DNA of 64,000 nucleotides from Faeciplasma sp900553675 (GTDB taxonomy: Bacteria; Bacillota; Clostridia; Oscillospirales; Ruminococcaceae): contig CAUAFG010000002.1 in assembly GCA_958428235.1 (NCBI GenBank), forward strand, positions 146,598-210,597, given 5' to 3'. Shown one piece after another: positions 17,466 to 25,877 of this stretch (positions are counted from its first letter, which is position 1; each line of letters begins with the position of its first letter). Below the pieces are notes generated by a model. It did not search any database, was not told the DNA's origin, and saw only the letters and a program-made list of their open reading frames with translations. A program made the translations under genes and the position numbers.

Positions 17466-18648
17466 CGTCGCTTATGACGCTTTTAGCTCTGCCGTCGCGC
17501 AGGATTATATCAACATTATCTCCCTTGGCAAGAGCCTTCGCGCTTGTTATAAGCTCACCATTTTTGTATATCAGGGCATATCCACGTGAAATGACCTTCA
17601 TGGGGTCGAATCCGGCGAGTATGTGTCTATAGCTTTCTATATCCCTTTGACTCCGCGCAAGCTTGGTGTTGACAAGCTCTGAAAGCAGACTCCGACGCGA
17701 GATTATCTCCGTCTCAACGCTTTTTAGTCTGTTTAACGGCGAATACGCCGCAATGAGCTGTTTAAAGCCGTTAATCCTGCCTTCGTCCGCCGAAAGCTTA
17801 GCTTGCATACTCTTTTTTATTGCTGATTGAAAATACTTTATTTCATCCGCGATTACAGCAATATCGGGCGTTGCAAGCTCTGCCGCTCCGGAAGGAGTGG
17901 GAGCTCTTAAATCTGCGGCGAGATCGCAAAGGGTTGTGTCTATCTCATGACCTACTGCGGATATTACCGGAGTTTTGCAGCTATAAACTGCCAGCACGGC
18001 TTCTTTTGTGTTGAAGCAGGACAAATCTTCGCCCGAACCGCCGCCGCGTGTAAGAATTATGGTATCGGCACCGCTCGCATCTGCCAAAGAAAGTGCCTGA
18101 GCTATGCTTTTAGGAGCGGTAAGACCCTGAACGGTTGCGCCGAAAAGCAGTATTTTTGCAACGGGATACCTTCGTCCCGCAACGCTTCGTATATCCTCTA
18201 TCGCCGCTCCCGACGGAGAGGTTACTACAGCAATGGTTTTGGGATATTTGGGTATCGGCTTTTTTGGCTTTGAAAATACGCCGAGCTTGTCAAGCTCATC
18301 CTTCAGCTGAGCAAGTCTTAATGTATCCGCGCCCACACCGTCGGGTACAAGCTGCGTGCAGTTAAGCTGGTATATCCCTCCGCGCTCGTAAACGTCAATC
18401 CCGCCGAAAGCTATAACGCTCATTCCAGATTCGGGATAGAATTTCAACCTTGAAGCGTTCTGAGCAAACATCACCGCTTTAAGCGAGCTTTTGCCGTCGG
18501 TCAGCGTGAAATATATATGACCCGAGCTGTAGTTTGCCGAAATATCGGATATCTCCCCTTTTACGGCTACTCCTTTAAGCTTGGGGTCGTTTTTAAGCTT
18601 GAAGGCAACGTATGTGTTTACCGACGATACCGTTAAAATTGTACTCAC
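17449..18648 (-). CDS. xseA: Exodeoxyribonuclease VII large subunit
   Basis: XseA, 399 residues. An N-terminal OB fold (VKGEISDI ... SSGHIYFTLTDG) is followed by the catalytic domain with KKPIPKYPKTIAVVTSPSGAA, GGGSGEDLSCFN and VISAVGHEIDTTLCD-LAAD-RAPTPSGAAE. I start at the GTG at 18648 (M-S-T-I-L-T-V) because it overlaps the previous stop as GTGA; the frame runs further up only through the neighbouring gene. It works with XseB encoded just downstream. Confidence 0.95.
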   Translation of the reverse strand: MSTILTVSSVNTYVAFKLKNDPKLKGVAVKGEISDISANYSSGHIYFTLTDGKSSLKAVMFAQNASRLKFYPESGMSVIAFGGIDVYERGGIYQLNCTQLVPDGVGADTLRLAQLKDELDKLGVFSKPKKPIPKYPKTIAVVTSPSGAAIEDIRSVAGRRYPVAKILLFGATVQGLTAPKSIAQALSLADASGADTIILTRGGGSGEDLSCFNTKEAVLAVYSCKTPVISAVGHEIDTTLCDLAADLRAPTPSGAAELATPDIAVIADEIKYFQSAIKKSMQAKLSADEGRINGFKQLIAAYSPLNRLKSVETEIISRRSLLSELVNTKLARSQRDIESYRHILAGFDPMKVISRGYALIYKNGELITSAKALAKGDNVDIILRDGRAKSVISDVEKEN

Positions 18649-19595
18649 GGTGTAAAACCATCCTTTATAGCGGCATAAATTGCTGTTCCAGCTGCATTGT
18701 CGCAGGAGAAGCACGGCTCAGAAAAATAAGCGTCAAAATCACGCGCAAGTGATGCTCTTATAAGCATATCTGACATAACGCCGCCTGCATACACAACCGG
18801 CATATCGCCGTATTTTTCAAGTGCGTATTCCGTCATTTTATGTATGACTGCTTCGATATGCTTAAGCACATAAAGCGCGATATCACAGGGCTTTTCGCCT
18901 GCCGCAAGCATATCTCGGCACTTGTTTTCTATTCCGGAAAGACAGCAGCAGCCATCTTTCAGCTTGATATTGAATTTATATTTTCGGTCGGACTTCATAG
19001 CGAGCTTTTCAAGCTCAGCCCCGCATGGAAATTTCAAGCCGAGCATAAGCCCTGCCCTGTCAATAAGCTGACCTGCTTTTATATCCAGCGATGTCGCGGC
19101 TTCGTTAACTTTTATAACTTCTTCCTTGTCAGAAACTATCAGCAGGCAATCTGTAGTTCCGCCGCTGACATGAAACGCCAGAAACGGCTTGTCCCCGAAT
19201 ACAAGATCAAGTCTGCGGCAGGAGAAAAGCGCGGCAAGGATATGTCCCACCTGATGGGAGGTTCTGTAAAGCGGTATGCCGTTCAGCGCGGATACAGTCT
19301 TTGCGACTGTTTCCCCAACAAGAAAACATGGCATATACGAGCCATCAACATTTCTCGGACAGCTGGAAACGCCTACGCCCGAAAGCTCTATTCCTGATTT
19401 GGCTATGTTAAGCCCATCAATTATCTGCGGAAGCTGCTTAACATGATGGAAAACAGCGTCCGACTGCCTAAGCCCAAGCTCCCCTTGTTTCACCGGAAGC
19501 AGATGCTTTGACTGCGTAACGGATGCGCTATTCGTATCAAATAAAGCCGTCGAGGTGGTGTAATTGCTTGTATCAAGCCCTAAATAAACAGCCAT
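18645..19595 (-). CDS. TsaD/Kae1-like ASKHA-fold protein
   Basis: Kae1/TsaD (peptidase M22) superfamily protein, 316 residues. It has LGLDTSNYTTS at the start, an H-x3-H metal pair in HQVGH (about residue 113) that parallels HMEGH of TsaD, and FHVSGGTTD for phosphate binding, ending AGGVMSDM and SCDNAAGTAI. TsaD transfers threonylcarbamoyl to A37 of tRNA, but this copy is divergent (GTTD for GHTE) and lies in the xseA operon, where many Clostridia keep a second, uncharacterised paralogue. So either a paralogue or a divergent TsaD; tsaC is elsewhere in this window (53452). Confidence 0.8.
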   Translation of the reverse strand: MAVYLGLDTSNYTTSTALFDTNSASVTQSKHLLPVKQGELGLRQSDAVFHHVKQLPQIIDGLNIAKSGIELSGVGVSSCPRNVDGSYMPCFLVGETVAKTVSALNGIPLYRTSHQVGHILAALFSCRRLDLVFGDKPFLAFHVSGGTTDCLLIVSDKEEVIKVNEAATSLDIKAGQLIDRAGLMLGLKFPCGAELEKLAMKSDRKYKFNIKLKDGCCCLSGIENKCRDMLAAGEKPCDIALYVLKHIEAVIHKMTEYALEKYGDMPVVYAGGVMSDMLIRASLARDFDAYFSEPCFSCDNAAGTAIYAAIKDGFTP

Positions 19596-19597
19596 TG

Positions 19598-20023
19598 CTA
19601 ATTGTCGCTCTTTTTGTCGGCTTCAAGGCTTCTTGAATAGGAGCCGAGAACGCCGTTGACAAACGAAACGTCCTGCTCTTGTGCGTATTTCTTTACAAGT
19701 CCTACAGCTTCGTTTATAACCGCTCTGATGGGAGCTTTGTCCGACTTGTAGTTTATTTCGTAAACCGCAAGCCTGAGTGCGGAAAGATTTATCTTGGGTA
19801 TTCTTTCAATGCTTCGCTTGGTGCTGTATTTTGAAATGACTGCGTCTATTTCTTCAAGATGGTTGTATACGCCTTCAACGGTTTCCTTTACTTCATCGTT
19901 TATGGTTATAGCTTCGTTATCCCACGAAAGGTCTATAAGCTCGGAAATCGATTCGTCGCGGAAGGTTTTTTCAAAGATGAAGATAAACTCAGACTCTCTG
20001 ATATCGTGTCTTGTAACTGACAT
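19598..20023 (-). CDS. nusB: Transcription antitermination factor NusB
   Basis: NusB, 141 residues from the ATG at 20023, which begins MSVTRHDIRESEFIFIFEK, the normal NusB opening; the open frame to 20146 is non-homologous. NusB is an all-helical RNA-binding protein working with NusE/S10 in rRNA antitermination. The core PKINLSALRLAVYEI and the C-terminal INEAVGLVKKYAQEQDVSFVNGVL fit the family. Located between the Asp23 gene and the TsaD-like gene. Confidence 0.93.
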   Translation of the reverse strand: MSVTRHDIRESEFIFIFEKTFRDESISELIDLSWDNEAITINDEVKETVEGVYNHLEEIDAVISKYSTKRSIERIPKINLSALRLAVYEINYKSDKAPIRAVINEAVGLVKKYAQEQDVSFVNGVLGSYSRSLEADKKSDN

Positions 20024-20152
20024 TTTTGTAACCATGCCTTTCATGCATTTTCGGATTAGTGATAATCTCACATAAAATCCGCTCTTAGCAAACATCTTTT
20101 TAAAGCACAGTATGCCAAGCCTGAAATATACTTTCAGACTCGGCATTTTGCT

Positions 20153-20515
20153 TTATTCGCTTTGACCGTCGGAAAAATCGACGTCGGCAACCGAAACGTT
20201 TACCTTTGACACAGTAACGCCGGTCATTGACTGAACCGCAGCTTTAACCCTTTCCTGAATCTGCTCGCAGACGGAAACTATATTGTAGCCGCTTTTTACA
20301 ACGATAGACATTGCTATTTTTGCAACACCGTCCATCATGGTAACGCTTATTTCGCTGTTGTCAATTTTGCTTGAAAACATTTTCATCAGATCGAAATGCT
20401 TTACAGCAATTCCCTGAACTCCGCTGACCTCCATTGCGGCGTTTTTTGTGATTGAAATAATAACGTTTTCGGAAACCTTTAAGGTTCCCTTCTTTGCCTT
20501 CTCAGAAATCTCCAT
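20153..20515 (-). CDS. Asp23/Gls24 family envelope stress protein
   Basis: Asp23/Gls24 (DUF322, YqhY-like) protein, 120 residues. The alternating pattern ISITKNAAMEVSGVQGIA, then VVKSGYNIVSVCEQIQERVKAAVQSMTGV and VNVSVADVDF is typical. YqhY-type members precede nusB in many Firmicutes and are linked to membrane or lipid-synthesis homeostasis. GGAGG lies 10 bases before the ATG. It is first in the long nusB-xseA-dxs-recN run, behind a leader of about 190 bases with a large inverted repeat. accB, accC and folD, usually near, are absent. Confidence 0.92.
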   Translation of the reverse strand: MEISEKAKKGTLKVSENVIISITKNAAMEVSGVQGIAVKHFDLMKMFSSKIDNSEISVTMMDGVAKIAMSIVVKSGYNIVSVCEQIQERVKAAVQSMTGVTVSKVNVSVADVDFSDGQSE

Positions 20516-20562
20516 AAGGCGATATCCTCCTTTTATACATCTTTTACAGAAGTGACTTACTT

Positions 20563-20667
20563 ATACTTATTTCCGTTTCAAAAACGTTCCAAAAATCTAG
20601 TGCAAAATCCATCCGTTAGCGATTTTGTGCTCGATTTTTGGTATCGTTTTAGACGGAAATTAGTATT
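20563..20667. repeat. 105-bp imperfect inverted repeat in asp23-nusB leader
   Basis: Two arms of about 47 bases (20563-20609 and 20621-20667) pair with few mismatches around an 11-base loop. Shared blocks, outer to inner, are ATACT, ATTTCCGT, AAAACG, CCAAAAATC and CAAAATC. It lies downstream of a sigma-A-like promoter at 20710-20738, so on the minus strand it would be transcribed as a long hairpin ahead of asp23. It has MITE-like shape, but no target-site duplication was clear and no second copy was noticed. Confidence 0.8.
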
Positions 20668-20709
20668 ATATATGCCTGCAAATCTGATTGCATTATTATG
20701 CATATATAC

Positions 20710-20738
20710 AGTATAGCACAAATCTTTCCGAGAGACAA
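20710..20738 (-). promoter_or_regulatory. Sigma-A-like promoter for the asp23-nusB operon
   Basis: Minus strand: TTGTCT (20733-20738), 17-base spacer, TATACT (20710-20715). It begins immediately beyond the spoIIIAH stop codon and implies a leader of about 190 bases containing the 105-bp inverted repeat. Confidence 0.65.
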
Positions 20739-21308
20739 CTACTTTACCTCAAAAATTCTGATATTTTCATTAAGAATATCAACTTCTGAGAGCAAAATCT
20801 CCTTAATCTGGGCTGCCTGAGCAGGTGTCAAGCCGTCTGACTTTACAACTATGCTTGCATTTTCGCCGTCGAGATACACAACGCAGTCCTCAAAGCCGGA
20901 AGCTTTTACAAGGTCTTCTATAACTGTCTCACTCTCAATAAGCGATGAAAGCGCAACTGCATCCTCTGTATACGCCGCTATTTCCTCACCGGTGATGTCT
21001 CCTCCGCCCAGAACCATCTTAAGCGTTTCAACAGCTTCATCCCTTGAAGTCAGCTTGTTGAGTCTTGCCTGAGCAAAATAATCGTCGGATGAAAGGTCGG
21101 TAAGACCTGTTCCGTTTACGTATTGAAGCTCGCCGTAGGCAGAACTCATATCTATTCCGTCCACTATGTCGGTAGGCTTGATTTCGGTTTTTGAAAGCTC
21201 ATAGTTTGCATAAACGGCGATTCCCAAAAGAAGCGTTAAGCAAGCTAAAATGATGTGCTTTTTTCCGAGTCTGAAGTTGAGTTTGAATTTTCTGTTTGTT
21301 TTTGTCAT
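20739..21308 (-). CDS. spoIIIAH: Stage III sporulation protein AH
   Basis: SpoIIIAH, 189 residues. One N-terminal membrane anchor (about 18-38) follows a basic tail; the outer part carries the YscJ/FliF-like ring-building fold at the C-terminus (DLVKASGFEDCVVYLDGENASIVVKSDGLT). On the mother-cell side it pairs with forespore SpoIIQ to form the channel between the two compartments. Last gene of the spoIIIA operon, two bases after spoIIIAG. Confidence 0.92.
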   Translation of the reverse strand: MTKTNRKFKLNFRLGKKHIILACLTLLLGIAVYANYELSKTEIKPTDIVDGIDMSSAYGELQYVNGTGLTDLSSDDYFAQARLNKLTSRDEAVETLKMVLGGGDITGEEIAAYTEDAVALSSLIESETVIEDLVKASGFEDCVVYLDGENASIVVKSDGLTPAQAAQIKEILLSEVDILNENIRIFEVK

Positions 21309-21310
21309 GA

Positions 21311-21835
21311 TTACCTCTCCTTAATTCTGTTTGTAACGTATACCCTGCCGGATGATATATTTAAAACGGTTGATACCGCATTAATAACCTTTTCCTTTAC
21401 CTTTAGGCTGTCACCTCCTTCGCAAACAACAAGTACTCCTGCTACCCTGGGATTTTCAATGCTCTTTATCAGCGCCTCCTTGTTTCCTATTATTACGGTC
21501 TTTTGTGTTTCGTCCGTTTCCGATTTATCGATATCTGTCTGATACTCGTTTGAGGCTGTGCCCTCAAAGGTTATCATTATGCTGACCTTGCCAACTCCTT
21601 CAATCTGCGATATAACGTTTTCAAGCTGTTCGCAAAGAGCCTTTTCGTAATCGAGACTGACTGATTCCGGCTCTGTCCGCTCGGTGTTTACCACCCCGCT
21701 GTCCTTATCCTCCAATGAATTTAAAGCGATTAAAAGCGCGGTTGCGCAGAGAACTATTATTATATATGTCAACGCTTTTGAGGATAATCCTGTTTTGTCC
21801 GTTATTTTTTCTTTCAGCGATTTAAGGTCCATCAC
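21311..21835 (-). CDS. spoIIIAG: Stage III sporulation protein AG
   Basis: SpoIIIAG, 174 residues, a single-pass protein (membrane segment about 22-40) whose external domain forms the large ring of the SpoIIIA-SpoIIQ channel. The domain shows LENVISQIEGVGKVSIMITFEG, then KEALIKSIENPRVAGVLVVCEG and the ending NISSGRVYVTNRI, all characteristic. A second ATG follows the first directly. It overlaps spoIIIAF by 14 bases. Confidence 0.93.
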   Translation of the reverse strand: MMDLKSLKEKITDKTGLSSKALTYIIIVLCATALLIALNSLEDKDSGVVNTERTEPESVSLDYEKALCEQLENVISQIEGVGKVSIMITFEGTASNEYQTDIDKSETDETQKTVIIGNKEALIKSIENPRVAGVLVVCEGGDSLKVKEKVINAVSTVLNISSGRVYVTNRIKER

Positions 21836-22301
21836 TTTCCTCCGTAAACACTATTTCTAAGTTTACGTCTCCGATATCCGTTTTAACTAAACTTCTTACT
21901 TTTTCTTCATACAGCTTTTGCGAACCGCTTATCTGTGCTGCAAGCTTACTAATAAATATGCAGTTGTCCCTGTCAATATCAACGCTGACATCAATTTTTT
22001 CTATGGGTATGCCGTTTTCTTCCATAAGCTTTTGTATCTGCTCGTTAAGACGTTCTTCAAGCTCTCGCATTACGGCGGTATTTGACGATTGGCTTTCACC
22101 GATTGATGGTATATTGATTGAGGAAAAAATATCTTCGGCGTTTCCTCCGCTTATTATAAGTCCTCCCATAGTGACAGCCGTGATAATGGATATTACCGTT
22201 TTCATCTGCCGCTTGAATCTGTCCGGAGTAAGAAGCATCATTACAGAGTAAACAAGTGAAAGCAAGCAAACCGAAACCGTGATATTTTTTAAAAGACCCA
22301 T
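21822..22301 (-). CDS. spoIIIAF: Stage III sporulation protein AF
   Basis: SpoIIIAF, 159 residues, with two N-terminal membrane helices (about 6-24 and 34-52; LTPDRFKRQMKTVISI between them) and a C-terminal ring-building-motif domain (EKIDVSVDIDRDNCIFISK). It is a ring component of the mother cell-forespore channel. The start overlaps the spoIIIAE stop by one base. Confidence 0.9.
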   Translation of the reverse strand: MGLLKNITVSVCLLSLVYSVMMLLTPDRFKRQMKTVISIITAVTMGGLIISGGNAEDIFSSINIPSIGESQSSNTAVMRELEERLNEQIQKLMEENGIPIEKIDVSVDIDRDNCIFISKLAAQISGSQKLYEEKVRSLVKTDIGDVNLEIVFTEESDGP

Positions 22302-23377
22302 TAAACTTCGCTTCCCATCATAATCATAATTCCGGTTGAAAGCACAAACATTGTTCCGTATATAAGTAAAATAGTCACGCAGAGCGAATATACGTCAGCC
22401 AGACCCCTCATAAGGCAGGCAAGCCTGTCCGAGCCGCAGAGCCGGCATATCCATTCCGAAAGTGTTATCATAAGCTTGTAGACAAGCATATTGATGATCG
22501 GAACTGCAAGCAAAACCACCATTACAACGATTCCAACAGTGCCAACAGACGTTCTTATCGCACTCATGCTCACCTTAACGGCTTTATAGGATTCCGACAG
22601 CGACATTCCGACAATAGGCACAAAGCTTGAAACCAGATATTTCCCCGCTTTTAGCATGATTTCGTTTCCGCTCCGCCCGACAGCCGTCTGCAAGCCTATA
22701 ACTCCGATAAAAACGGTCATAACGGTTCCAATTATTCCAGTGAATATCCTGCGAAGGCAGCCGGTTATGTCCGGTAAATCAGGATTTATCGCCTGCGTGC
22801 AGCACATAACAAGCATACACATAAGAATTGGCTTAAGGACAAGCGAGGCAGTTATTGCTATACCCTCTGACGCATAAAGGACAAGGGCGTTGTAGGAAGC
22901 CGCTCCGCTTATGTTTCCCGAGGCGGCGATTATTCCGGCGAAAACAGGTATGTAAGAAGCCATAAACGCCTGCTGCGACTTTGCCGCAGAAAGCACGTCC
23001 GCAATCGATGTGAGAATATAGGGCGAAATGCTCAGAAAGCAGATGATAACAAATACCTCGCCGTTGATTCCGCTTCTTGTTGAAACGCTTGTTGAAACCT
23101 CGCATATAAGAGCAAGAGCGGCGGATATTATCAGAATCATTGCTGGTTTTGAAAGAGCTGACCTGAATATTCCGATAAAGTAATTGATGATTGACTCCGC
23201 ACCAACATTTTCTATGGTTTCTGGCTCGGAAAGGTCAACACCGTTTTCATCAAGAAAATCCTGAGCAGAGCCTAAGTTCATGTCTGAAATATCAGCTCCG
23301 TTGTGTTCTGCGCTGACATTCATGGCAAAAATGCAGGAAAGCAGCACAGCGGCTATTATGCTTACGATTCTTTTCAT
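22301..23377 (-). CDS. spoIIIAE: Stage III sporulation protein AE
   Basis: SpoIIIAE, 358 residues, a polytopic membrane protein with a cleavable-type signal (about 1-23) and seven or so hydrophobic segments. Key stretches are the QTAVGRSGNEIMLKAGKYLVS block and the following FVPIVGMSLSESYKAV, both highly typical of the family. It is the most hydrophobic part of the SpoIIIA complex, thought to drive or line transport. Adjacent to spoIIIAD without a gap. Confidence 0.93.
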   Translation of the reverse strand: MKRIVSIIAAVLLSCIFAMNVSAEHNGADISDMNLGSAQDFLDENGVDLSEPETIENVGAESIINYFIGIFRSALSKPAMILIISAALALICEVSTSVSTRSGINGEVFVIICFLSISPYILTSIADVLSAAKSQQAFMASYIPVFAGIIAASGNISGAASYNALVLYASEGIAITASLVLKPILMCMLVMCCTQAINPDLPDITGCLRRIFTGIIGTVMTVFIGVIGLQTAVGRSGNEIMLKAGKYLVSSFVPIVGMSLSESYKAVKVSMSAIRTSVGTVGIVVMVVLLAVPIINMLVYKLMITLSEWICRLCGSDRLACLMRGLADVYSLCVTILLIYGTMFVLSTGIMIMMGSEV

Positions 23378-23767
23378 TTAAAGCTCCAGTATACTTTTAA
23401 CGACAGATATAAACCGCTCGATAAGCGGCAGGCATATAATGGCAATAGCTATGCGCCCTGATATATCTATTATCCCTCCAAGAGCGGTTTCTCCGCAGTC
23501 GCGGCAGCAGGATGAAGAAAGCTCGCAGATGTAGCATATCCCCAAAACCTTGACGGCTGTATTTACATATGAAATGCTTATGCCTGTCTGCCCGACGGTA
23601 TTCATAAGTCCGGAAACAACCTCGCCAAGCGATAAAACCGCAGTCATGGCGGCAACGGCTACAGCTGTTATTGAAAGTGCCGCCGCAAGATCGCGATTGG
23701 TGGGCTGAATGACCTTTGCTATAATTGCGGTTACTATGCATATCGCGGCTATTAGCAATATATCCAT
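23378..23767 (-). CDS. spoIIIAD: Stage III sporulation protein AD
   Basis: SpoIIIAD, 129 residues, four hydrophobic helices and almost no soluble part. The ending CCRDCGETALGGIIDISGRIAIAII is family-typical (residues run GETALGGIIDISGRI). It resembles the small export-gate membrane proteins of type III secretion (FliQ/FliR-like), as does spoIIIAC three bases upstream. Confidence 0.9.
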   Translation of the reverse strand: MDILLIAAICIVTAIIAKVIQPTNRDLAAALSITAVAVAAMTAVLSLGEVVSGLMNTVGQTGISISYVNTAVKVLGICYICELSSSCCRDCGETALGGIIDISGRIAIAIICLPLIERFISVVKSILEL

Positions 23768-23770
23768 ATG

Positions 23771-23977
23771 CTAAAATCCGAACGTGCTTTTTACAGTTTC
23801 AAACAGCCGTGATATCTCGCTTATCAGCATAAACATTACTATAACAAGACCGGCAATAGTTATCATCAAAGCCTGCTCGTCACGCTCGGAACGCTTTAAA
23901 AGCTGCGCAAGGACAGCTACAATTATTCCTATACCGGCAATCTTAAAAATCAAATCTACATCCATAAATATGTACAT
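23771..23977 (-). CDS. spoIIIAC: Stage III sporulation protein AC
   Basis: SpoIIIAC, 68 residues, two transmembrane helices. MDVDLIFKIAGIGIIVAVL matches the family start; the second ATG (23965) would give 64 residues. AGGAAGG lies close to the first ATG, which is kept. With SpoIIIAD it forms the small membrane core of the channel complex. Confidence 0.9.
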   Translation of the reverse strand: MYIFMDVDLIFKIAGIGIIVAVLAQLLKRSERDEQALMITIAGLVIVMFMLISEISRLFETVKSTFGF

Positions 23978-24026
23978 TACCTTCCTGCAAAATTTATCCC
24001 GATTAAAGCTTTAACTTGAAATGTCC

Positions 24027-24509
24027 CTACACGAACATAAGACAAATCATCATTCCACCGAAAAGCCCAAGGGAATAGTAGACTTTTATCTTTTGCGACA
24101 GCTCGTTTTCGCAGACTTCAAGGCGTTTACGAATATCCGTTGAAATATGCTCAAGCTTGCCAAGCTGGGATTCAAGGTCATATTCGCCCAAAAAGCTTCC
24201 GATACTCACAAATTGATTATATGTGTTTTGGTCAATGCTGCAAAGAGACGTCTCACACGCTCGCCGCCATTCCGTTTCAAAACATCCTGTAATATTTCTG
24301 AAGCTTTCAAGCTCTCCCCTGCTATCAAACGAAGCCTCGCAGAGCTGATAAACGTCATAAGACCGAAATCTTAGGTTGGCTGTTATTTTTTCAGTCGCTT
24401 CTATTAATTCGCGATATGTCTTTATCCGCCTTTTTCCCGACTTGACCTTCTCATATGAAACCATCAGGGAGCAGACTATTATCACTATACAAAGAACCGT
24501 CTTAAACAA
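24027..24509 (-). CDS. spoIIIAB: Stage III sporulation protein AB
   Basis: SpoIIIAB, 160 residues. A membrane helix at each end (about 2-18 and 146-160) brackets a helical domain (RIKTYRELIEATEKITANLRF ... GSFLGEYDLESQLGKLEHIS) resembling type II secretion GspF-like folds. The G-x-Y-D motif GEYD is typical. The start overlaps spoIIIAA by eight bases. Confidence 0.91.
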   Translation of the reverse strand: MFKTVLCIVIIVCSLMVSYEKVKSGKRRIKTYRELIEATEKITANLRFRSYDVYQLCEASFDSRGELESFRNITGCFETEWRRACETSLCSIDQNTYNQFVSIGSFLGEYDLESQLGKLEHISTDIRKRLEVCENELSQKIKVYYSLGLFGGMMICLMFV

Positions 24510-25413
24510 TTTTAATTATGTTGTAGTCGTAGCCGGGCTTAAGCTCAACGGCGTAATCAAAAACCTTTTCATCTGCAAGTTCTTTGATGATACGCTTTTT
24601 AAGAGCGTCATCGTAGCTTGTACCATGAATTGCCGTTATCAGCTTGACTCCCGAGTGTACGGCATATCGCAGTGCTTCGAGGTCTTTATCTGAGCCTATC
24701 TCATCCGCGATTATAGCCCTTGGCGACATCACCCTTACAGCAGTGGATATGCCTGTGTGCTTAGGGTATCCCACAAAAACGTCGGTAAGACTGCCAATAT
24801 CGTTCTGTGCCTGATTTCTGAATGTAAATGATATCTCGTTCTGCTCGTCTATAAGGGATATCTTCATGCGCGAGCCTAAAAGCCTTGCAGTATCGCGCAG
24901 AAGGGTTGTCTTGCCGGACGACGGTGGACCTATTATAAGTATATTTGCAGCACCCGACTGCAAACAAGTATCATAAAGCTTTAAGGCACAGCCGCGCTTT
25001 TCCCGCGCTATTCTTATGTTTATGGATGATACATACTTTATCGTGTCTACTTCATGCTCGGCATTCGCACCTGTCACGGCGGTTCCGCATATACCTACTC
25101 TGTTTCCGCCTTTGGTGGTTATGTAGCCCTGTGCAAGCTCTTTTGAGTAGCTGTGAAGCGAATAGGAAAAAGCGGTTTTGAAGGCATATTCTATATCCTG
25201 AGCCTGTGAAACAACAGCACGTCCGGTATGCTCGGTAAAGCCGCCGTCTGCCGAAACAAGCCTGTCTGACGCTCCCGATGTTACAGTGACGTATTTGCCG
25301 TTTCTCAGCCTGATTTCGTTTACAGACTCTAAGGCTTTGGCATCTGTTTTCAAAAAGGCGTCCTTAACACTTCCCTGCAGAAGCTCTAAGGCGCAGATTA
25401 TTCCTGTTGTCAT
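24502..25413 (-). CDS. spoIIIAA: Stage III sporulation protein AA (ATPase)
   Basis: SpoIIIAA, 303 residues, the ATPase of the SpoIIIA complex, related to secretion ATPases. Walker A is GPPSSGKTTLLRD (about 157-169), Walker B region SPRAIIADEIGSDKD, and the N-terminal part holds VNEIRLRNGKYVTV and GGNRVGICGTAV, both family-typical. First gene of the complete eight-gene operon. A sigma-E-like promoter sits directly upstream. Confidence 0.94.
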   Translation of the reverse strand: MTTGIICALELLQGSVKDAFLKTDAKALESVNEIRLRNGKYVTVTSGASDRLVSADGGFTEHTGRAVVSQAQDIEYAFKTAFSYSLHSYSKELAQGYITTKGGNRVGICGTAVTGANAEHEVDTIKYVSSINIRIAREKRGCALKLYDTCLQSGAANILIIGPPSSGKTTLLRDTARLLGSRMKISLIDEQNEISFTFRNQAQNDIGSLTDVFVGYPKHTGISTAVRVMSPRAIIADEIGSDKDLEALRYAVHSGVKLITAIHGTSYDDALKKRIIKELADEKVFDYAVELKPGYDYNIIKIV

Positions 25414-25448
25414 AATTTTACCGTCCTTTCTGATTTGATTCCTGAATA

Positions 25449-25477
25449 ATATTATGATTCATCGCGCAGAGATATTC
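25449..25477 (-). promoter_or_regulatory. Sigma-E-like promoter for spoIIIAA-AH
   Basis: Minus strand: GAATATC (25471-25477), 14-base spacer, CATAATAT (25449-25456). This resembles the mother-cell sigma-E pattern (ATATT-like -35, CATACA-T-like -10) with its short spacer, and lies just after the preceding gene's stop. In B. subtilis the operon is sigma-E dependent. The match is partial. Confidence 0.55.
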
Positions 25478-25479
25478 TT

Positions 25480-25869
25480 TTATTTTGCTTTTGTTCTTTT
25501 GGTGTTGATACCGCGTATTCCGCCGATTATTCCGAATATAAGGCAGGCGGATATTTTTACAAGGCAGTAGTCAGAAACATATCCGCATGATATACTGCTT
25601 ATGACAAGTATCGGCAGAGCCGCGATTGCCCCTGAAATGGCACCCTGCTTTATCCCTCCCCTGCGGCATATCTGGGTGGAGCGGTATGCACAGATATAGC
25701 AAAATGCACTAAGCATTACTACTACTGCTCCGCTGATTATGATATCCGGAATGTCTGCAAATGTCAGGACGATCGAAAGAATTAAGCATATTATCAGAAC
25801 CGCCAGCCCTCCTGCCGCTGCACCGTGCTTTATTGCAAGGAGCAGGTCGCTGCTGTCACTTTTCCGCAT
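25480..25869 (-). CDS. TIGR04086-type four-helix membrane protein
   Basis: Small hydrophobic protein, 129 residues, with four predicted membrane helices (about 13-35, 40-60, 73-93, 98-120). Its placement next to yajC and its size match the uncharacterised clostridial TIGR04086 family. Function unknown. The ATG lies eight bases beyond a strong hairpin whose last bases (AGGGG) would be its ribosome site, so its translation may depend on readthrough or hairpin opening. Confidence 0.75.
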   Translation of the reverse strand: MRKSDSSDLLLAIKHGAAAGGLAVLIICLILSIVLTFADIPDIIISGAVVVMLSAFCYICAYRSTQICRRGGIKQGAISGAIAALPILVISSISCGYVSDYCLVKISACLIFGIIGGIRGINTKRTKAK

Positions 25870-25877
25870 ATAAAAAT

